Below are positions 16,626 to 25,866 of a DNA stretch of 33,720 nt, in pieces. The DNA comes from an uncultured Bacilli bacterium (GTDB lineage Bacteria; Bacillota_I; Bacilli_A; RF39; UBA660), in the NCBI GenBank assembly GCA_944371525.1, contig CALVXP010000007.1, positions 1 to 33,720 of the forward strand, written 5' to 3'. The notes under the pieces are model-generated. The model had not been told where the DNA came from and made no database searches. It saw only the letters and a program-made list of their open reading frames with translations. Within the stretch, counting starts at the first letter, position 1, and every line of letters starts with the position of its first letter. A program made the translations under genes and the position numbers.

Positions 16626-17885
16626 GTCTTCTTTCTTCTTTTTATCCATCCAATCTTTACCATCAACAATTCTTGCACATAACATAGAAGATGATGCGTC
16701 TCCTACTACATTTAACATAGTAGCAGGTGGATCTATAATTGCAGCAATTATTGTAAGAATAGGAAGTGCTCCCATTGGGTAACCCATCATTGAAATAATT
16801 AAAGTTTCTGATATTGTACCCCCACCAATCGGTACAGCAGTTATTAACAAATTAGCGATTAATGCTACTATTAGTACTTTACCTATTCCACCAATTCCAC
16901 TTACATCTGTTCCAAATAAGCATACTAAGAACATTATTTTAAATACACTACCTATAATTGAACCATCTTTATGAAAACTTGTTCCTAAAGGAATTATAGT
17001 TTCTGCTATATCATCTGATACTCCTATTTTCTTTGAAGTTTCAACATTAACAGGAATACATGCAGCTGAAGAACAAGTTGCCAAAGATGTAACAGTTGAA
17101 GGAATAGCATTCTTCCAAAATGCTTTTACTCCTCTTTTTCCTGCTGCCATATAAGCATATACTGTGTACATTATGAAATAGAATAAGACTGCTACTACGG
17201 TATACAATATAAATGTTTTTAAGTATCCTACGGCAATTGTTGCTCCAAAAGTACCTACTAATGAAGCAAAGTAACATCCAAGTCCTATTGGTGCATAATA
17301 CATAATTATATGCACAAATTTAAGAATTACTTCATTCGCAGATATTAAAACCTTTAATAAAGGTTCTGCTTTTTCTTTAGCCATTCGCATAGCTACTCCA
17401 AACATTATTGAAAATATAACAATTGCTATTACATTATCTTTTGATAATAATTTTGAAAAGTCATTAACACTTATTGCTTCTACTGTTCTTCCAAGTAAAT
17501 TTAATTCAATATCTTCTACTTCTTCATCAGAATCTAATACTAATGATTCTTTGATTGCTTCACCATCCGTAGTATCTACTAAATCAATATAATAAGTACT
17601 TACAAAACCAATAATTACAGCGATTAAAGAAGTGAACACAAAAACCCCTACTATTGTTCTCATAATTTTACCAAGTCTTTTTGGTTCTTTCATTTTAGCT
17701 ATAGATGTTGAAATAGTTAAAAATATAAGTGGAACTATTATTACTAATAATAAATTTAAAAATAAATCTCCTAATGGACTTACCACTTTAGCATCCTCTT
17801 TAAATATAACTCCTACTATTGCTCCAACAATTATAGCCCCTAATAAAATAATTGTTGATTTATAATTTTTCCAAAATTTCTTCAC
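16623..17885 (-). CDS. Dicarboxylate/amino acid:cation symporter (DAACS family)
   Basis: A 420-aa polytopic membrane protein of the glutamate-transporter fold. The family signatures are clear: a serine-rich re-entrant loop (SLATCSSAACIPVNVE), PLGTSFHKDGS in place of the NMDGT-like segment, the second re-entrant loop (IGGGTISETLIISMMGYP), and DPPATMLNVVGDASSSMLCARIVDG with substrate-binding residues. It imports dicarboxylates such as glutamate, aspartate, succinate, or neutral amino acids with Na+ or H+. The H-K-D substitution in the NMDGT position makes exact substrate uncertain. Monocistronic. Confidence 0.9.
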   Translation of the reverse strand: MKKFWKNYKSTIILLGAIIVGAIVGVIFKEDAKVVSPLGDLFLNLLLVIIVPLIFLTISTSIAKMKEPKRLGKIMRTIVGVFVFTSLIAVIIGFVSTYYIDLVDTTDGEAIKESLVLDSDEEVEDIELNLLGRTVEAISVNDFSKLLSKDNVIAIVIFSIMFGVAMRMAKEKAEPLLKVLISANEVILKFVHIIMYYAPIGLGCYFASLVGTFGATIAVGYLKTFILYTVVAVLFYFIMYTVYAYMAAGKRGVKAFWKNAIPSTVTSLATCSSAACIPVNVETSKKIGVSDDIAETIIPLGTSFHKDGSIIGSVFKIMFLVCLFGTDVSGIGGIGKVLIVALIANLLITAVPIGGGTISETLIISMMGYPMGALPILTIIAAIIDPPATMLNVVGDASSSMLCARIVDGKDWMDKKKKED

Positions 17886-17988
17886 AAAATTTCCTCCTTC
17901 TTACTACATTATAGTATTGCAGGCATAAAATTACCACATATATTATTCCACACCGATATTTGTTTTTCCACACAAAATACCCATATTA

Positions 17989-17997
17989 TGATATAAT
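17989..17997 (+). promoter_or_regulatory. Extended -10 promoter of the Sel1-repeat gene
   Basis: TGATATAAT at 17989-17997 lies 19 nt before the ATG at 18017 and fits an extended -10. No convincing -35 is present. Confidence 0.5.
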
Positions 17998-18016
17998 ATT
18001 GCATGGAGGAATACTT

Positions 18017-19543
18017 ATGAATAAAAAATATATAAAAATGAATGATAACAATAATCATTTATCTATCGGTAATTTTTGTCGTATAATTAAAGAAAATTCT
18101 TTAAACAAATCTTTTGCTGGCCAATCAGAAATATTTAGTACTGTATTTAACATTGATAATATTAATGATTCTACAATTAATAATTATTGTATTGGATGCC
18201 GTTCAATCGGAAGTGATTATAAAGAAATATTTTATAATTTTAAAGATAAATATAATAAAAACAAATTATTTATGTTAGATATCATCTTAAACTTACTATC
18301 ATTAATTGATGGATATATTTATACTGAAGAATATAAAAATGTTGAATTTATAAATAACAGTAATAATTTAAAAAATATATGTAATAAATTATATAATATT
18401 GCTAAAAATGATACTACGATAAGCAATAATTTTACTAATAAGATTCATACTTATTTAACTAATAATAATTTATATGAATGTATGTGTGAAATGCTTTTCT
18501 ATATAGTTCTTGAAAAAAAACAACCAATATACATAGATAATTTAGTAAAAGAAACAATTGAAAACATACTAAATAATACTAATATTTCTATAAACGATTT
18601 AGAAAATTTTCTTAAACTTCAATTTAATGATGGTATTAATTATAGTTATTCTATAAAAAAGCTTGTTAAAGAAAATAATCCTTATGCTTGTTTTGAATTA
18701 GGATTAATGGAATATAATGGTGAAATAGCAGGTTATCCTCGTTATAACAAAAGTTATGAATATTTAAAAATAGCATCTAGTTATAATCATCCAAGAGCAA
18801 ACTATTTAATAGCTAGAATGTTATTAAATGGATATATTGGAAACAATACAAAAAAAGATATTGATTTAGCATGGAATTATTTAAAAAACGCTGAAAAATT
18901 AGGTAGTATTGCCGCTTTAAATACAATTGGATTGATTTACTTAAACAAAAATGATATCAATAATGCCGTTACATACTTTAATAAGGCTATTGAATATAAT
19001 TATGTCTACTCTTATAATAATTTAGGTAAAATTTATGAAGATCAAAAAGATTTTACAACAGCTTTTGATTATTATATAAAAAGTGCTAATTTAGAAGAAA
19101 GTTGGGCATGTAACAAAGTTGGTGAATGTTACAGATTAGGAATAGGAACAGATATTGATATGAAAAAGTCATATTATTATTATAATTTAGCTTTAAATGT
19201 TCCAATAAAATTAATTGATAATTGGAGTAAATTTAATTTAGCCAAATATTTTTATCTAAATGGAAATTATGATGCAAACATTGAAAAAGATGAAGAAAAA
19301 GCAATAAATCTATTTAAAGACGCATCAGAAAATGATATATTTGATGCTACTTTAGAACTTATTTATTATTACTCTAATAAATATATTATTACTAAAGATA
19401 ATATATATTTAAAATATACAAATGATTATATTACAAAAATTAGCACTCACAAGGATTATAATCAAAAATATAAAAAAGAAATTGAACAACAATTATTACA
19501 TATAAAAAATAAAAAAGAAGCTAATATTGATACATTGATCTAA
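18017..19543 (+). CDS. Sel1-like (TPR-type) repeat protein
   Basis: A 508-aa protein from the ATG at 18017, which has GGAGG 7 nt upstream; a longer in-frame start at 17960 lacks a site. The N-terminal domain (about 1-200) includes LSIGNFCRIIKEN and INNYCIGCRSIGSDY and is helical, of unknown role. The C-terminal half holds Sel1/TPR repeats, for example YKYLKIASSYNHPRANYLIA-like, AWNYLKNAEKLGSIAALNTIG and AFDYYIKSANLEESWACNKV. Such repeats scaffold protein complexes. No signal peptide or catalytic motif is visible. It stands alone on the plus strand among minus-strand genes. Confidence 0.82.
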   Translation: MNKKYIKMNDNNNHLSIGNFCRIIKENSLNKSFAGQSEIFSTVFNIDNINDSTINNYCIGCRSIGSDYKEIFYNFKDKYNKNKLFMLDIILNLLSLIDGYIYTEEYKNVEFINNSNNLKNICNKLYNIAKNDTTISNNFTNKIHTYLTNNNLYECMCEMLFYIVLEKKQPIYIDNLVKETIENILNNTNISINDLENFLKLQFNDGINYSYSIKKLVKENNPYACFELGLMEYNGEIAGYPRYNKSYEYLKIASSYNHPRANYLIARMLLNGYIGNNTKKDIDLAWNYLKNAEKLGSIAALNTIGLIYLNKNDINNAVTYFNKAIEYNYVYSYNNLGKIYEDQKDFTTAFDYYIKSANLEESWACNKVGECYRLGIGTDIDMKKSYYYYNLALNVPIKLIDNWSKFNLAKYFYLNGNYDANIEKDEEKAINLFKDASENDIFDATLELIYYYSNKYIITKDNIYLKYTNDYITKISTHKDYNQKYKKEIEQQLLHIKNKKEANIDTLI

Positions 19544-19546
19544 ATA

Positions 19547-19586
19547 AAAAGTTGATATAAGATTTTATTATCTTTTATCAACTTTT
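19547..19586. terminator. Bidirectional terminator, Sel1 gene / rpoZ
   Basis: AAAAGTTGATA (19547-19557) pairs perfectly with TATCAACTTTT (19576-19586) over 11 bp. It lies between convergent genes and overlaps the end of rpoZ. Confidence 0.75.
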
Positions 19587-19768
19587 ATTAAATTATTATA
19601 AACTTCTTCTAAGGCTCTACCAATATTACTCTTACATTTATAATCTTTTTCATTCATTTGATAATAACCTGTTTTTGTCATTTGTTTACTTCTATCTGAT
19701 GCAATATATACAAGTGCATATTTAGAATCAACAATATTTAGTATTTTATCAATAGATGGATAAATCAC
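19568..19768 (-). CDS. rpoZ: RNA polymerase omega subunit
   Basis: A 66-aa protein, the usual size for Gram-positive omega. It has the N-terminal signature IYPSIDKILNIVDSKYALVYIASDRSKQM and the C-terminal SNIGRALEEVYNNLIK, matching the PSID...SKY.LV..A..RA and GRALEE pattern. It assists assembly and stability of RNA polymerase by binding beta-prime. The start is GTG, preceded by AGAGGGAG. Neighbouring gmk, usual in Bacilli, is absent; the next gene upstream is of unknown function. Confidence 0.9.
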   Translation of the reverse strand: MIYPSIDKILNIVDSKYALVYIASDRSKQMTKTGYYQMNEKDYKCKSNIGRALEEVYNNLIKVDKR

Positions 19769-19839
19769 TTTATCAACTCCCTCTCCTATATTATTACAAT
19801 ACTACACATTCTTTTTTTTATCAATAGATTTGACAACAA

Positions 19840-20373
19840 CTAGACATTCTTTTTAAAGTACTCATCAATTTTCCAAATAATTCTTTTGTAGTCTTCATCT
19901 TCTAAATAAGAAGAATCAAGTGCACTTGCTTTTGCTTTCATATAGCGATAATCTACAAAAGAAGAGACTATATTAAATAATGCTACCCCATCTTTTTCCA
20001 ATATATTTAATGCTTCTTTTATTGGGTCTCCATTTACTATAGTATCAATAGATTTAGATAATATCTCTAAAATGCGAAGTTCACTTTCCCCAATTGAATG
20101 ATTTTTATAGTCTTTACTATAATCATAAACAAATCTAATATTAGAAATACCTACCATAGCTTCTAATTTAACAACATGTTCTAAAAGTGCTTGCTTTATT
20201 TTCGTTGGTCCTACTTCTTTAATAAGACTTCTTGCACCATAATCATCAGAAAAAGCTGTTGCATCACCATAATCTACAAACTTGATAATAGCTCCAATTA
20301 ACTGCTCTTTTACATATTTTGCAGCAGTTGGTAAACAACCCCTATCTATTTTATTCATAATACTTGCATCCAC
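19840..20373 (-). CDS. Unknown conserved-looking cytoplasmic protein
   Basis: A 177-aa, mostly helical protein starting at GTG behind GGAG. Visible features are RGCLPTAAKYVKEQLIGAII and DYGDATAFSDDYGARSLIKE, then GPTKIKQALLEHVVKLEAM and a C-terminal helical segment. It has no membrane segment, signal peptide or catalytic motif I recognise. It lies between leuS and rpoZ on the same strand, but leuS has its own terminator, so co-transcription with leuS is unlikely. Confidence 0.65.
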   Translation of the reverse strand: MDASIMNKIDRGCLPTAAKYVKEQLIGAIIKFVDYGDATAFSDDYGARSLIKEVGPTKIKQALLEHVVKLEAMVGISNIRFVYDYSKDYKNHSIGESELRILEILSKSIDTIVNGDPIKEALNILEKDGVALFNIVSSFVDYRYMKAKASALDSSYLEDEDYKRIIWKIDEYFKKNV

Positions 20374-20412
20374 ACTACCAACTCCTTAGTATAATAATTA
20401 TACCAAAAACTA

Positions 20413-20445
20413 GAAAAAAAAGAAATATTATTTTCTAATATTTCT
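20413..20445 (-). terminator. Terminator after leuS
   Basis: On the minus strand GAAATATTA-GAAAA-TAATATTTC is followed by eight Ts; a clear Rho-independent terminator just past the leuS stop. Confidence 0.85.
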
Positions 20446-20448
20446 AAT

Positions 20449-22851
20449 CTACTTTACGACAATATTCACAATCTTATTTGGAACAACAATTACTTTAACT
20501 ACTTCTTTTCCTTCAATATGTTTTTGAACATTTGATGATGCCATTGCTTCTTTTTCGACATTCTCTTTTGTTTCATTTTGTTTAATCTTAATTGTATCTC
20601 TTACCTTACCATTTACTTGTACAGCAATTGAAATAACATCATCAATAGTTTTGTCTTCATCATATATAGGCCAACTTGAATTTTCTACAAGTATCTTATT
20701 ACCTAATATTTCATTTAATTCTTCAGTTATATGTGGTGCTACTGGATGTAATAATTTAATTAAAACCATATAATCATCTTTTGATATGCTACTAGCATCA
20801 GTATAACTATTTACAAGTTTCATAAGTTCAGATATAGCAGTATTATATTTCATTGTTTCATAATCTTCACTTACTTTCTTAATTGTTTTATTAATTATTA
20901 CTTCCAATTCTTTTGTATACCCTTCTTTATCATTTAATTTATCTTTTAAATTATATATTTTATCCAAAAATCTGCTTACACCTTTAATAGCATTATCATT
21001 CCAAGGACAATCAAGTGCATAGTCACCCATAAATAAGATATAAGTTCTAAGAACATCTGCTCCATATATATCTACTACTTCATTAGGATCTACGACATTT
21101 CCTTTACTCTTACTCATCTTATCTCCATCAGGTCCAAGTATTAAACCTTGGGCAGTTCTTTTAGCATAAGGTTCTTTAGTAGGCACTACTCCAATATCGT
21201 ATAAGAAATGATGCCAAAATCTTGAATATATAACATGTCTTGTTACATGTTCCATACCACCATTATACCAATCAACTGGTAACCAATATTTTAACTTATC
21301 CATACTTGCTAGTTCATTATCATTATGTGGATCAATATATCTTAAATAATACCAAGAAGAACCTGCCCATTGTGGCATAGTATCAGTTTCTCTTTTAGCA
21401 TCTCTTCCACATTTAGGACATTTACAATTAACAAAACTCTCTATCTTTGCAAGTGGACTTTCTCCATCAGTTCCAGGAGCAAAATTATCTATTTTAGGGA
21501 GTCTTAAAGGTAACTCTTCATAAGGTACAGCCACATTACCACAATGTTCACAATGAACAATAGGAATAGGTTCTCCCCAGTATCTTTGTCTATTAAATGC
21601 CCAATCTTTCATCTTATATTGAGTTGCTGATTCTCCAATTCCCTTTTCTTTCAAGAATTCAATCATTTTACTAATAGCATCTTTTTTATTATCTATTCCA
21701 TTTAAGAATTCTGAATTAATCATTACTCCATCCCCTATATAAGGAAGAGTATCATCACTAGGATTCTTAATTACAGGAATAATATCAATATTAAATTTTT
21801 TAGCAAAATCATAATCTCGATCATCATGAGCAGGTACAGCCATAATAGCCCCTGTTCCATATCCCATCATTACATAATCAGATATATAAATAGGTACACT
21901 CTTACCATTAACAGGATTAATTCCACGAATACCTTTAATAAGTACTCCAGTCTTATCTTTAACTAACTGTGTCCTTTCAAATTCTGTCTTCTTACTAGCA
22001 ACTTCCCTATATTTATATATTTCATCCATATTAAGGATAACATCTTTATTCTTATCTATTAAAGGATGTTCAGGAGCAATAACCATAAAAGTAACTCCAA
22101 ATAAAGTATCAGGTCTAGTTGTATATACTTTTAATTTATCTTCTATATTTTCAACATCAAAAGTAACAAAAGCTCCAGTTGACTTACCTATCCAATTTTC
22201 TTGTTGTAATTTAACTCTTGGTAAATAATCAACATCTTTAAGTCCTTCAAGTAACTTATCAGCATACTCTGTAATTCTTAAATACCATACATCTTTTTCT
22301 TTTTGAATAACTTCATTATGACATATATCACATTTACCACCTTGTGAATCTTCATTAGATAAAACAACTTTACAAGATGGGCAATAATTAACTAAAGTTT
22401 TATCACGAAATGCAAGTCCATGTTCAAATAATTTTAAGAATATCCATTGAGTCCATTTATAATAATTTTCATCAGTTGTATCTATTGTTCTTCCATAATC
22501 AAATGAAAAACCAACTCTTTTTAATTGATTAGTAAAATTTTTTATATTATTATCAGTTACAATTCTTGGATGAATACCTGTCTTAATTGCATAGTTTTCT
22601 GTCGGAAGTCCAAAAGCATCAAATCCAATTGGAAATAATACATTATATCCTTCCATTCTTCTTTTTCTAGCAATTACTTCAAGTCCTGAATAAGCTTTAA
22701 TATGACCTACATGCATACCTGCTCCTGACGGGTAAGGGAATTCTACTAAACCATAAAATTTCTTTTTACTATAGTCTTCCCCAGTCTTAAATGTTTCATT
22801 TTCTTCCCAATATTTTTGCCACTTTTCTTCTATATTTTTAAAATTATACAT
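20449..22851 (-). CDS. leuS: Leucyl-tRNA synthetase
   Basis: An 800-aa class I synthetase. The HIGH motif is HVGH (47-50) in PYPSGAGMHVGHIKAYSG; the KMSKS motif is at 578-582 in DGDKMSKSKGNVVDP. The CP1 editing domain (TTRPDTLFGVTF, with GTGAIMAVPAHDDRD) and two zinc-type clusters (CPSCKVVLS...CDICH, and CEHC...CKCPKC) are present. It charges tRNA-Leu, one of which is encoded in this window. Its start overlaps the upstream membrane-protein gene by 8 nt, and both lie behind a T-box leader, so expression should rise on leucine starvation. Confidence 0.97.
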   Translation of the reverse strand: MYNFKNIEEKWQKYWEENETFKTGEDYSKKKFYGLVEFPYPSGAGMHVGHIKAYSGLEVIARKRRMEGYNVLFPIGFDAFGLPTENYAIKTGIHPRIVTDNNIKNFTNQLKRVGFSFDYGRTIDTTDENYYKWTQWIFLKLFEHGLAFRDKTLVNYCPSCKVVLSNEDSQGGKCDICHNEVIQKEKDVWYLRITEYADKLLEGLKDVDYLPRVKLQQENWIGKSTGAFVTFDVENIEDKLKVYTTRPDTLFGVTFMVIAPEHPLIDKNKDVILNMDEIYKYREVASKKTEFERTQLVKDKTGVLIKGIRGINPVNGKSVPIYISDYVMMGYGTGAIMAVPAHDDRDYDFAKKFNIDIIPVIKNPSDDTLPYIGDGVMINSEFLNGIDNKKDAISKMIEFLKEKGIGESATQYKMKDWAFNRQRYWGEPIPIVHCEHCGNVAVPYEELPLRLPKIDNFAPGTDGESPLAKIESFVNCKCPKCGRDAKRETDTMPQWAGSSWYYLRYIDPHNDNELASMDKLKYWLPVDWYNGGMEHVTRHVIYSRFWHHFLYDIGVVPTKEPYAKRTAQGLILGPDGDKMSKSKGNVVDPNEVVDIYGADVLRTYILFMGDYALDCPWNDNAIKGVSRFLDKIYNLKDKLNDKEGYTKELEVIINKTIKKVSEDYETMKYNTAISELMKLVNSYTDASSISKDDYMVLIKLLHPVAPHITEELNEILGNKILVENSSWPIYDEDKTIDDVISIAVQVNGKVRDTIKIKQNETKENVEKEAMASSNVQKHIEGKEVVKVIVVPNKIVNIVVK

Positions 22852-23218
22852 TGTCTATTCCTTCTTTCTTTTGATAATATCTTCCTAAAAGTCCATAACA
22901 TATTATAATAAGAAGTATTAGTAATACCATTCCTATTAATAATTGCCATATAAAACCTTCTACTAAGTATACCACTATTATATATATTGTTGATATAATA
23001 AATGTATTTATAAATGAGTATGTCCATAAAAATTCTTTATATTTAATTTTATTTATATCTAATTTATACATACTAACTAAATAATATAATTCTACTGGTA
23101 CTTTATTCTTATTTAATCTTTTCTTTTTTCTAACATATAAGAAATAATTAATAATAAATATTATTATAAATACAATTAAATATTCTAATATAATTCCTAT
23201 CATACCATTATCTAACAT
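22844..23218 (-). CDS. Small membrane protein co-regulated with leuS by the T-box
   Basis: A 124-aa protein with a hydrophobic N-terminal segment (about 7-27), a basic cytoplasmic loop (VRKKKRLNKNK) leading to VELYYLVSMYKLDINKIKYKEF, then two further hydrophobic segments (about 66-87 and 89-110). I chose ATG at 23218, 7 nt after AGGAGG; the ATG at 23224 is too close to the site. It is the first gene after the T-box leader and overlaps leuS by 8 nt, so it shares leucine-responsive control. I do not know its function. Confidence 0.8.
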   Translation of the reverse strand: MLDNGMIGIILEYLIVFIIIFIINYFLYVRKKKRLNKNKVPVELYYLVSMYKLDINKIKYKEFLWTYSFINTFIISTIYIIVVYLVEGFIWQLLIGMVLLILLIIICYGLLGRYYQKKEGIDNV

Positions 23219-23224
23219 AAACAT

Positions 23225-23425
23225 GCCTCCTCATAATATAAAAATACACCCCTATTCCTAGGAGCGTATATACGCGGTACCATCCTACCTTATTACTTTT
23301 ATTTATAACGGAATTACCCGGTCATAAGACAACTAAAAAGACAAGTTCATAATTATTCCTTATAAGTTTCCACCAAGCACTTATTCTCTATAAAAGTTCT
23401 AATTATTACTACTTCTTTTTTTCGT
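23225..23425 (-). promoter_or_regulatory. T-box riboswitch leader of the leuS operon
   Basis: On the minus strand the T-box sequence AGGATGGTACCGCG (23272-23285) is followed by a competing terminator: ATACGCTCCTA-GGAA-TAGGGGTGTAT with two G-U pairs, then TTTTTAT (about 23239-23265). Upstream is a stem I region with AGAGAATAAGTGCTTGGTGG and a distal GAACTTGTC. The CTT after GAA is the likely specifier codon (Leu), consistent with leuS downstream. Uncharged tRNA-Leu would stabilise the antiterminator and allow transcription. Confidence 0.93.
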
Positions 23426-23435
23426 TTTTATGTTA

Positions 23436-23464
23436 TTATACTATACTTCTTTTATATACTCAAG
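23436..23464 (-). promoter_or_regulatory. Promoter of the T-box/leuS transcript
   Basis: On the minus strand: TTGAGT (23459-23464), 17 nt, TATAAT (23436-23441). It overlaps the 3' end of the GH31 gene. Confidence 0.7.
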
Positions 23465-25807
23465 TAATTTTAAAAATAAAGTTACAAATTTTGGCTCTAA
23501 TTTATATTTTCTTAATTTTCTAATTTCAATTCTTTTCTTCTTTATTGTCATATCACTAAACATAATTGCATCTGCTTTTTCTTTTAATGTCGTTTCAATT
23601 TCTAAATCATCAATTATATTAGCAATATCATCATTAATTAAATTAACTGCTTCTATTTCTGCATTATTTCCTTTACAATTAATTACTAAACTACCCATAA
23701 CAGATACATTATTAATTTCTACTATAAAATCAGTTTTCTCTATATATGTTTTAACAGGAATAGGAGTTCCATTAAAAAATGCCGATCCAAGACACTGTCT
23801 TATATTTCTAAACCTAATTTTATAGTTACGAGTATTAGGTACTGAGCCACTTCTTCCTTCAAGTGGTCTGATTGTCAAAGTATAATTATCTTTTTCATAA
23901 CGATATTCAAAATTAGTAATTAAATAATCTCCATTTTTATAATTATCTGTAAGTCCATCATCCTCATACATATTATATACATTATTAGCACCAGGAAATA
24001 CATGTACTTCTAAATTAACAGGATTATTAGTTCCTTTATCATTTGAAAGTGGAATAATTGCTCCTGCTTTACAAAATACTGGATAATCTTCATCTTTGTA
24101 AAAACTCATATAATATTTATCTCCCGGATATTTTTTACCACTTATATAGTCATACCATATACCACCCGGTACAAATACTCTTTGGACTACTCTATTCATA
24201 ATCGTATTTTTCTTTTTAGTTATTGGCGCTACAAACACTTGACTTCCAAAGAAATATTGATTTTTATATAATGGTTCATCATATATTCTAGGATACTTAT
24301 AATAAAATGGTTGAACAATCGGAGCACCTGTTTTATGGTATACATAACTTTCACTATACAAATATGGAATAAGTCTATGTCTTAGTTGCATATATTCACG
24401 AATTACTCCAAGATTCATTTGGTTCCATCTCCATGGTTCTCTTTTATAATATTTTCCTCCATCACTTGCAAGCAAAAATATTGGACTAAAAGTACCTAGT
24501 TGAATATAACGCATATAAAGTTCACTACTCTCAATACCACCATGAAAGCCTCCTAAAGCATGAGCTATAAAACTAACACCAATATTAGAAGCTGATAAAT
24601 TATAGTAAGGAATTGCATTAATAGTTTCCCAACTCGCATTAGTTCTTCCAGTGTATATTACAGGATATCTATGTGGTGCTATCATACTATTTCTAGATAG
24701 TATAAGTCCTCTCGTTCCTAATATTAAAGGAAGTTCAGTATAGTGATAATGATTAAGCATCCATAAATTAGTTAAGTTTTTAGGATCATTATACCCAATG
24801 TTAAAGAAAGTTACTCCTTGACTTTGTAACGGTTTTACAAATAAATTAAAATATAAAGCTAATCTTGTCATATCTAAGGGAAGAAGTGATAAATTACTAG
24901 TTCCTCCTAAATACTTACTCATTTCTGGATACATTTTATCTGATGATCCTACTCCTAATTCTGGATTTATCTTAACCGATAACTTTATATCTTTACTTCT
25001 TAAAAAATTAACTATATTACCTATATCTATTAAATTACTATCAAATGCAAAATTATTAATATTATCATGCCATTTGTCTCCAAGTACCATAATAGAAAGT
25101 GGTATATCATTATCTTCAAACTTATTTATAACATTATATATATCATTAGTACTATATCTTTCATTCTTATACCACCAGTTACCCAAAGCATATCTTGGTA
25201 TTAATGATGGATAACCAGTAAGCTCATAATAATCTTTTAAACATTGACCAAAATCTCTTCTATACACAAATAAATAAACATCAATCTCAGGATTTTCTCT
25301 ACTAATAAAGTTATCTTCACCATTTAACACTAATGAATTGGAGTCATCAATCGCAGTAAATCCATCCATTGAATATAATCCTTTATTAAGTTTTAAATTA
25401 CCAGTAAAATTATCAAGTGAATAATTAATTCCTCCAAAGTTTCTTACCTCAGGATTACCATAATACCATTCTTTATCACTATCATTTAAATTAACTTTTA
25501 AAGTATTACCTGTTGCTATTTTATTACCTACAAAAGGTTTATTTTTAACATATGCTAGTGTAAAATACTTTGTCTTTATTTCTAATAATGATTCAGTTTC
25601 TGTTACATTAAAATTAATCGGAGCAAAATTTCTAAATGTTACTAGTTCCGTTGGTCTATCTTCAAATACACCACTAGGACTATACTCCATTCTAATAAGT
25701 CTATCAGTAAGTACAGTAAAACGATACTTCTCTCCTTTAACAAAAGAAGCCTTATTAGATTTAGCATCAAATACATTTTTTATAAAATAAGAAGACATAC
25801 TAGCCAT
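23441..25807 (-). CDS. GH31-family protein, apparent pseudoenzyme
   Basis: A 788-aa protein with GH31 architecture: N-terminal beta-sandwich, TIM barrel (about 200-520), and distal beta domains (for example VFVAPIT, VPGGIWYDY, VFPGANNVYNMYEDDG). A helical C-terminal extension follows (about 715-788). GH31 enzymes are alpha-glucosidases, alpha-xylosidases and relatives, acting through two aspartates. Here the barrel position where active members read IDW/WND has FFNIGYND (335-341), with Gly338 at the nucleophile position. The GDT acid/base segment reads YTGRTNASWE, with Arg388. A nearby conserved HDIGG reads HALGG (416-420). The fold is clear, hydrolase activity is doubtful. No signal peptide. 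It has its own promoter and an AGGGTGAT site. Confidence 0.85.
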   Translation of the reverse strand: MASMSSYFIKNVFDAKSNKASFVKGEKYRFTVLTDRLIRMEYSPSGVFEDRPTELVTFRNFAPINFNVTETESLLEIKTKYFTLAYVKNKPFVGNKIATGNTLKVNLNDSDKEWYYGNPEVRNFGGINYSLDNFTGNLKLNKGLYSMDGFTAIDDSNSLVLNGEDNFISRENPEIDVYLFVYRRDFGQCLKDYYELTGYPSLIPRYALGNWWYKNERYSTNDIYNVINKFEDNDIPLSIMVLGDKWHDNINNFAFDSNLIDIGNIVNFLRSKDIKLSVKINPELGVGSSDKMYPEMSKYLGGTSNLSLLPLDMTRLALYFNLFVKPLQSQGVTFFNIGYNDPKNLTNLWMLNHYHYTELPLILGTRGLILSRNSMIAPHRYPVIYTGRTNASWETINAIPYYNLSASNIGVSFIAHALGGFHGGIESSELYMRYIQLGTFSPIFLLASDGGKYYKREPWRWNQMNLGVIREYMQLRHRLIPYLYSESYVYHKTGAPIVQPFYYKYPRIYDEPLYKNQYFFGSQVFVAPITKKKNTIMNRVVQRVFVPGGIWYDYISGKKYPGDKYYMSFYKDEDYPVFCKAGAIIPLSNDKGTNNPVNLEVHVFPGANNVYNMYEDDGLTDNYKNGDYLITNFEYRYEKDNYTLTIRPLEGRSGSVPNTRNYKIRFRNIRQCLGSAFFNGTPIPVKTYIEKTDFIVEINNVSVMGSLVINCKGNNAEIEAVNLINDDIANIIDDLEIETTLKEKADAIMFSDMTIKKKRIEIRKLRKYKLEPKFVTLFLKLLEYIKEV

Positions 25808-25837
25808 GCTATCACCCTTTATTCTAATACTATATAA

Positions 25838-25866
25838 ATTATATAATAATTAAGGTTAAATTACAA
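25838..25866 (-). promoter_or_regulatory. Promoter of the GH31 gene
   Basis: On the minus strand: TTGTAA (25861-25866), 17 nt, TATAAT (25838-25843). The -35 overlaps the stop of the reverse transcriptase gene. I see no terminator between the two genes, so DGR read-through is also possible. Confidence 0.55.

Noticed and set aside
16475-16687. A 70-aa plus-strand open frame across the tRNA region
   Set aside because: It is antisense to tRNA-Leu and the symporter end and has no ribosome binding site.
17632-17865. Plus-strand frames inside minus-strand genes (also at 5771, 8697, 11340, 12410, 15555, 29174, 30694)
   Set aside because: They lie inside well-identified genes, lack ribosome binding sites and show low-complexity composition typical of shadow frames.
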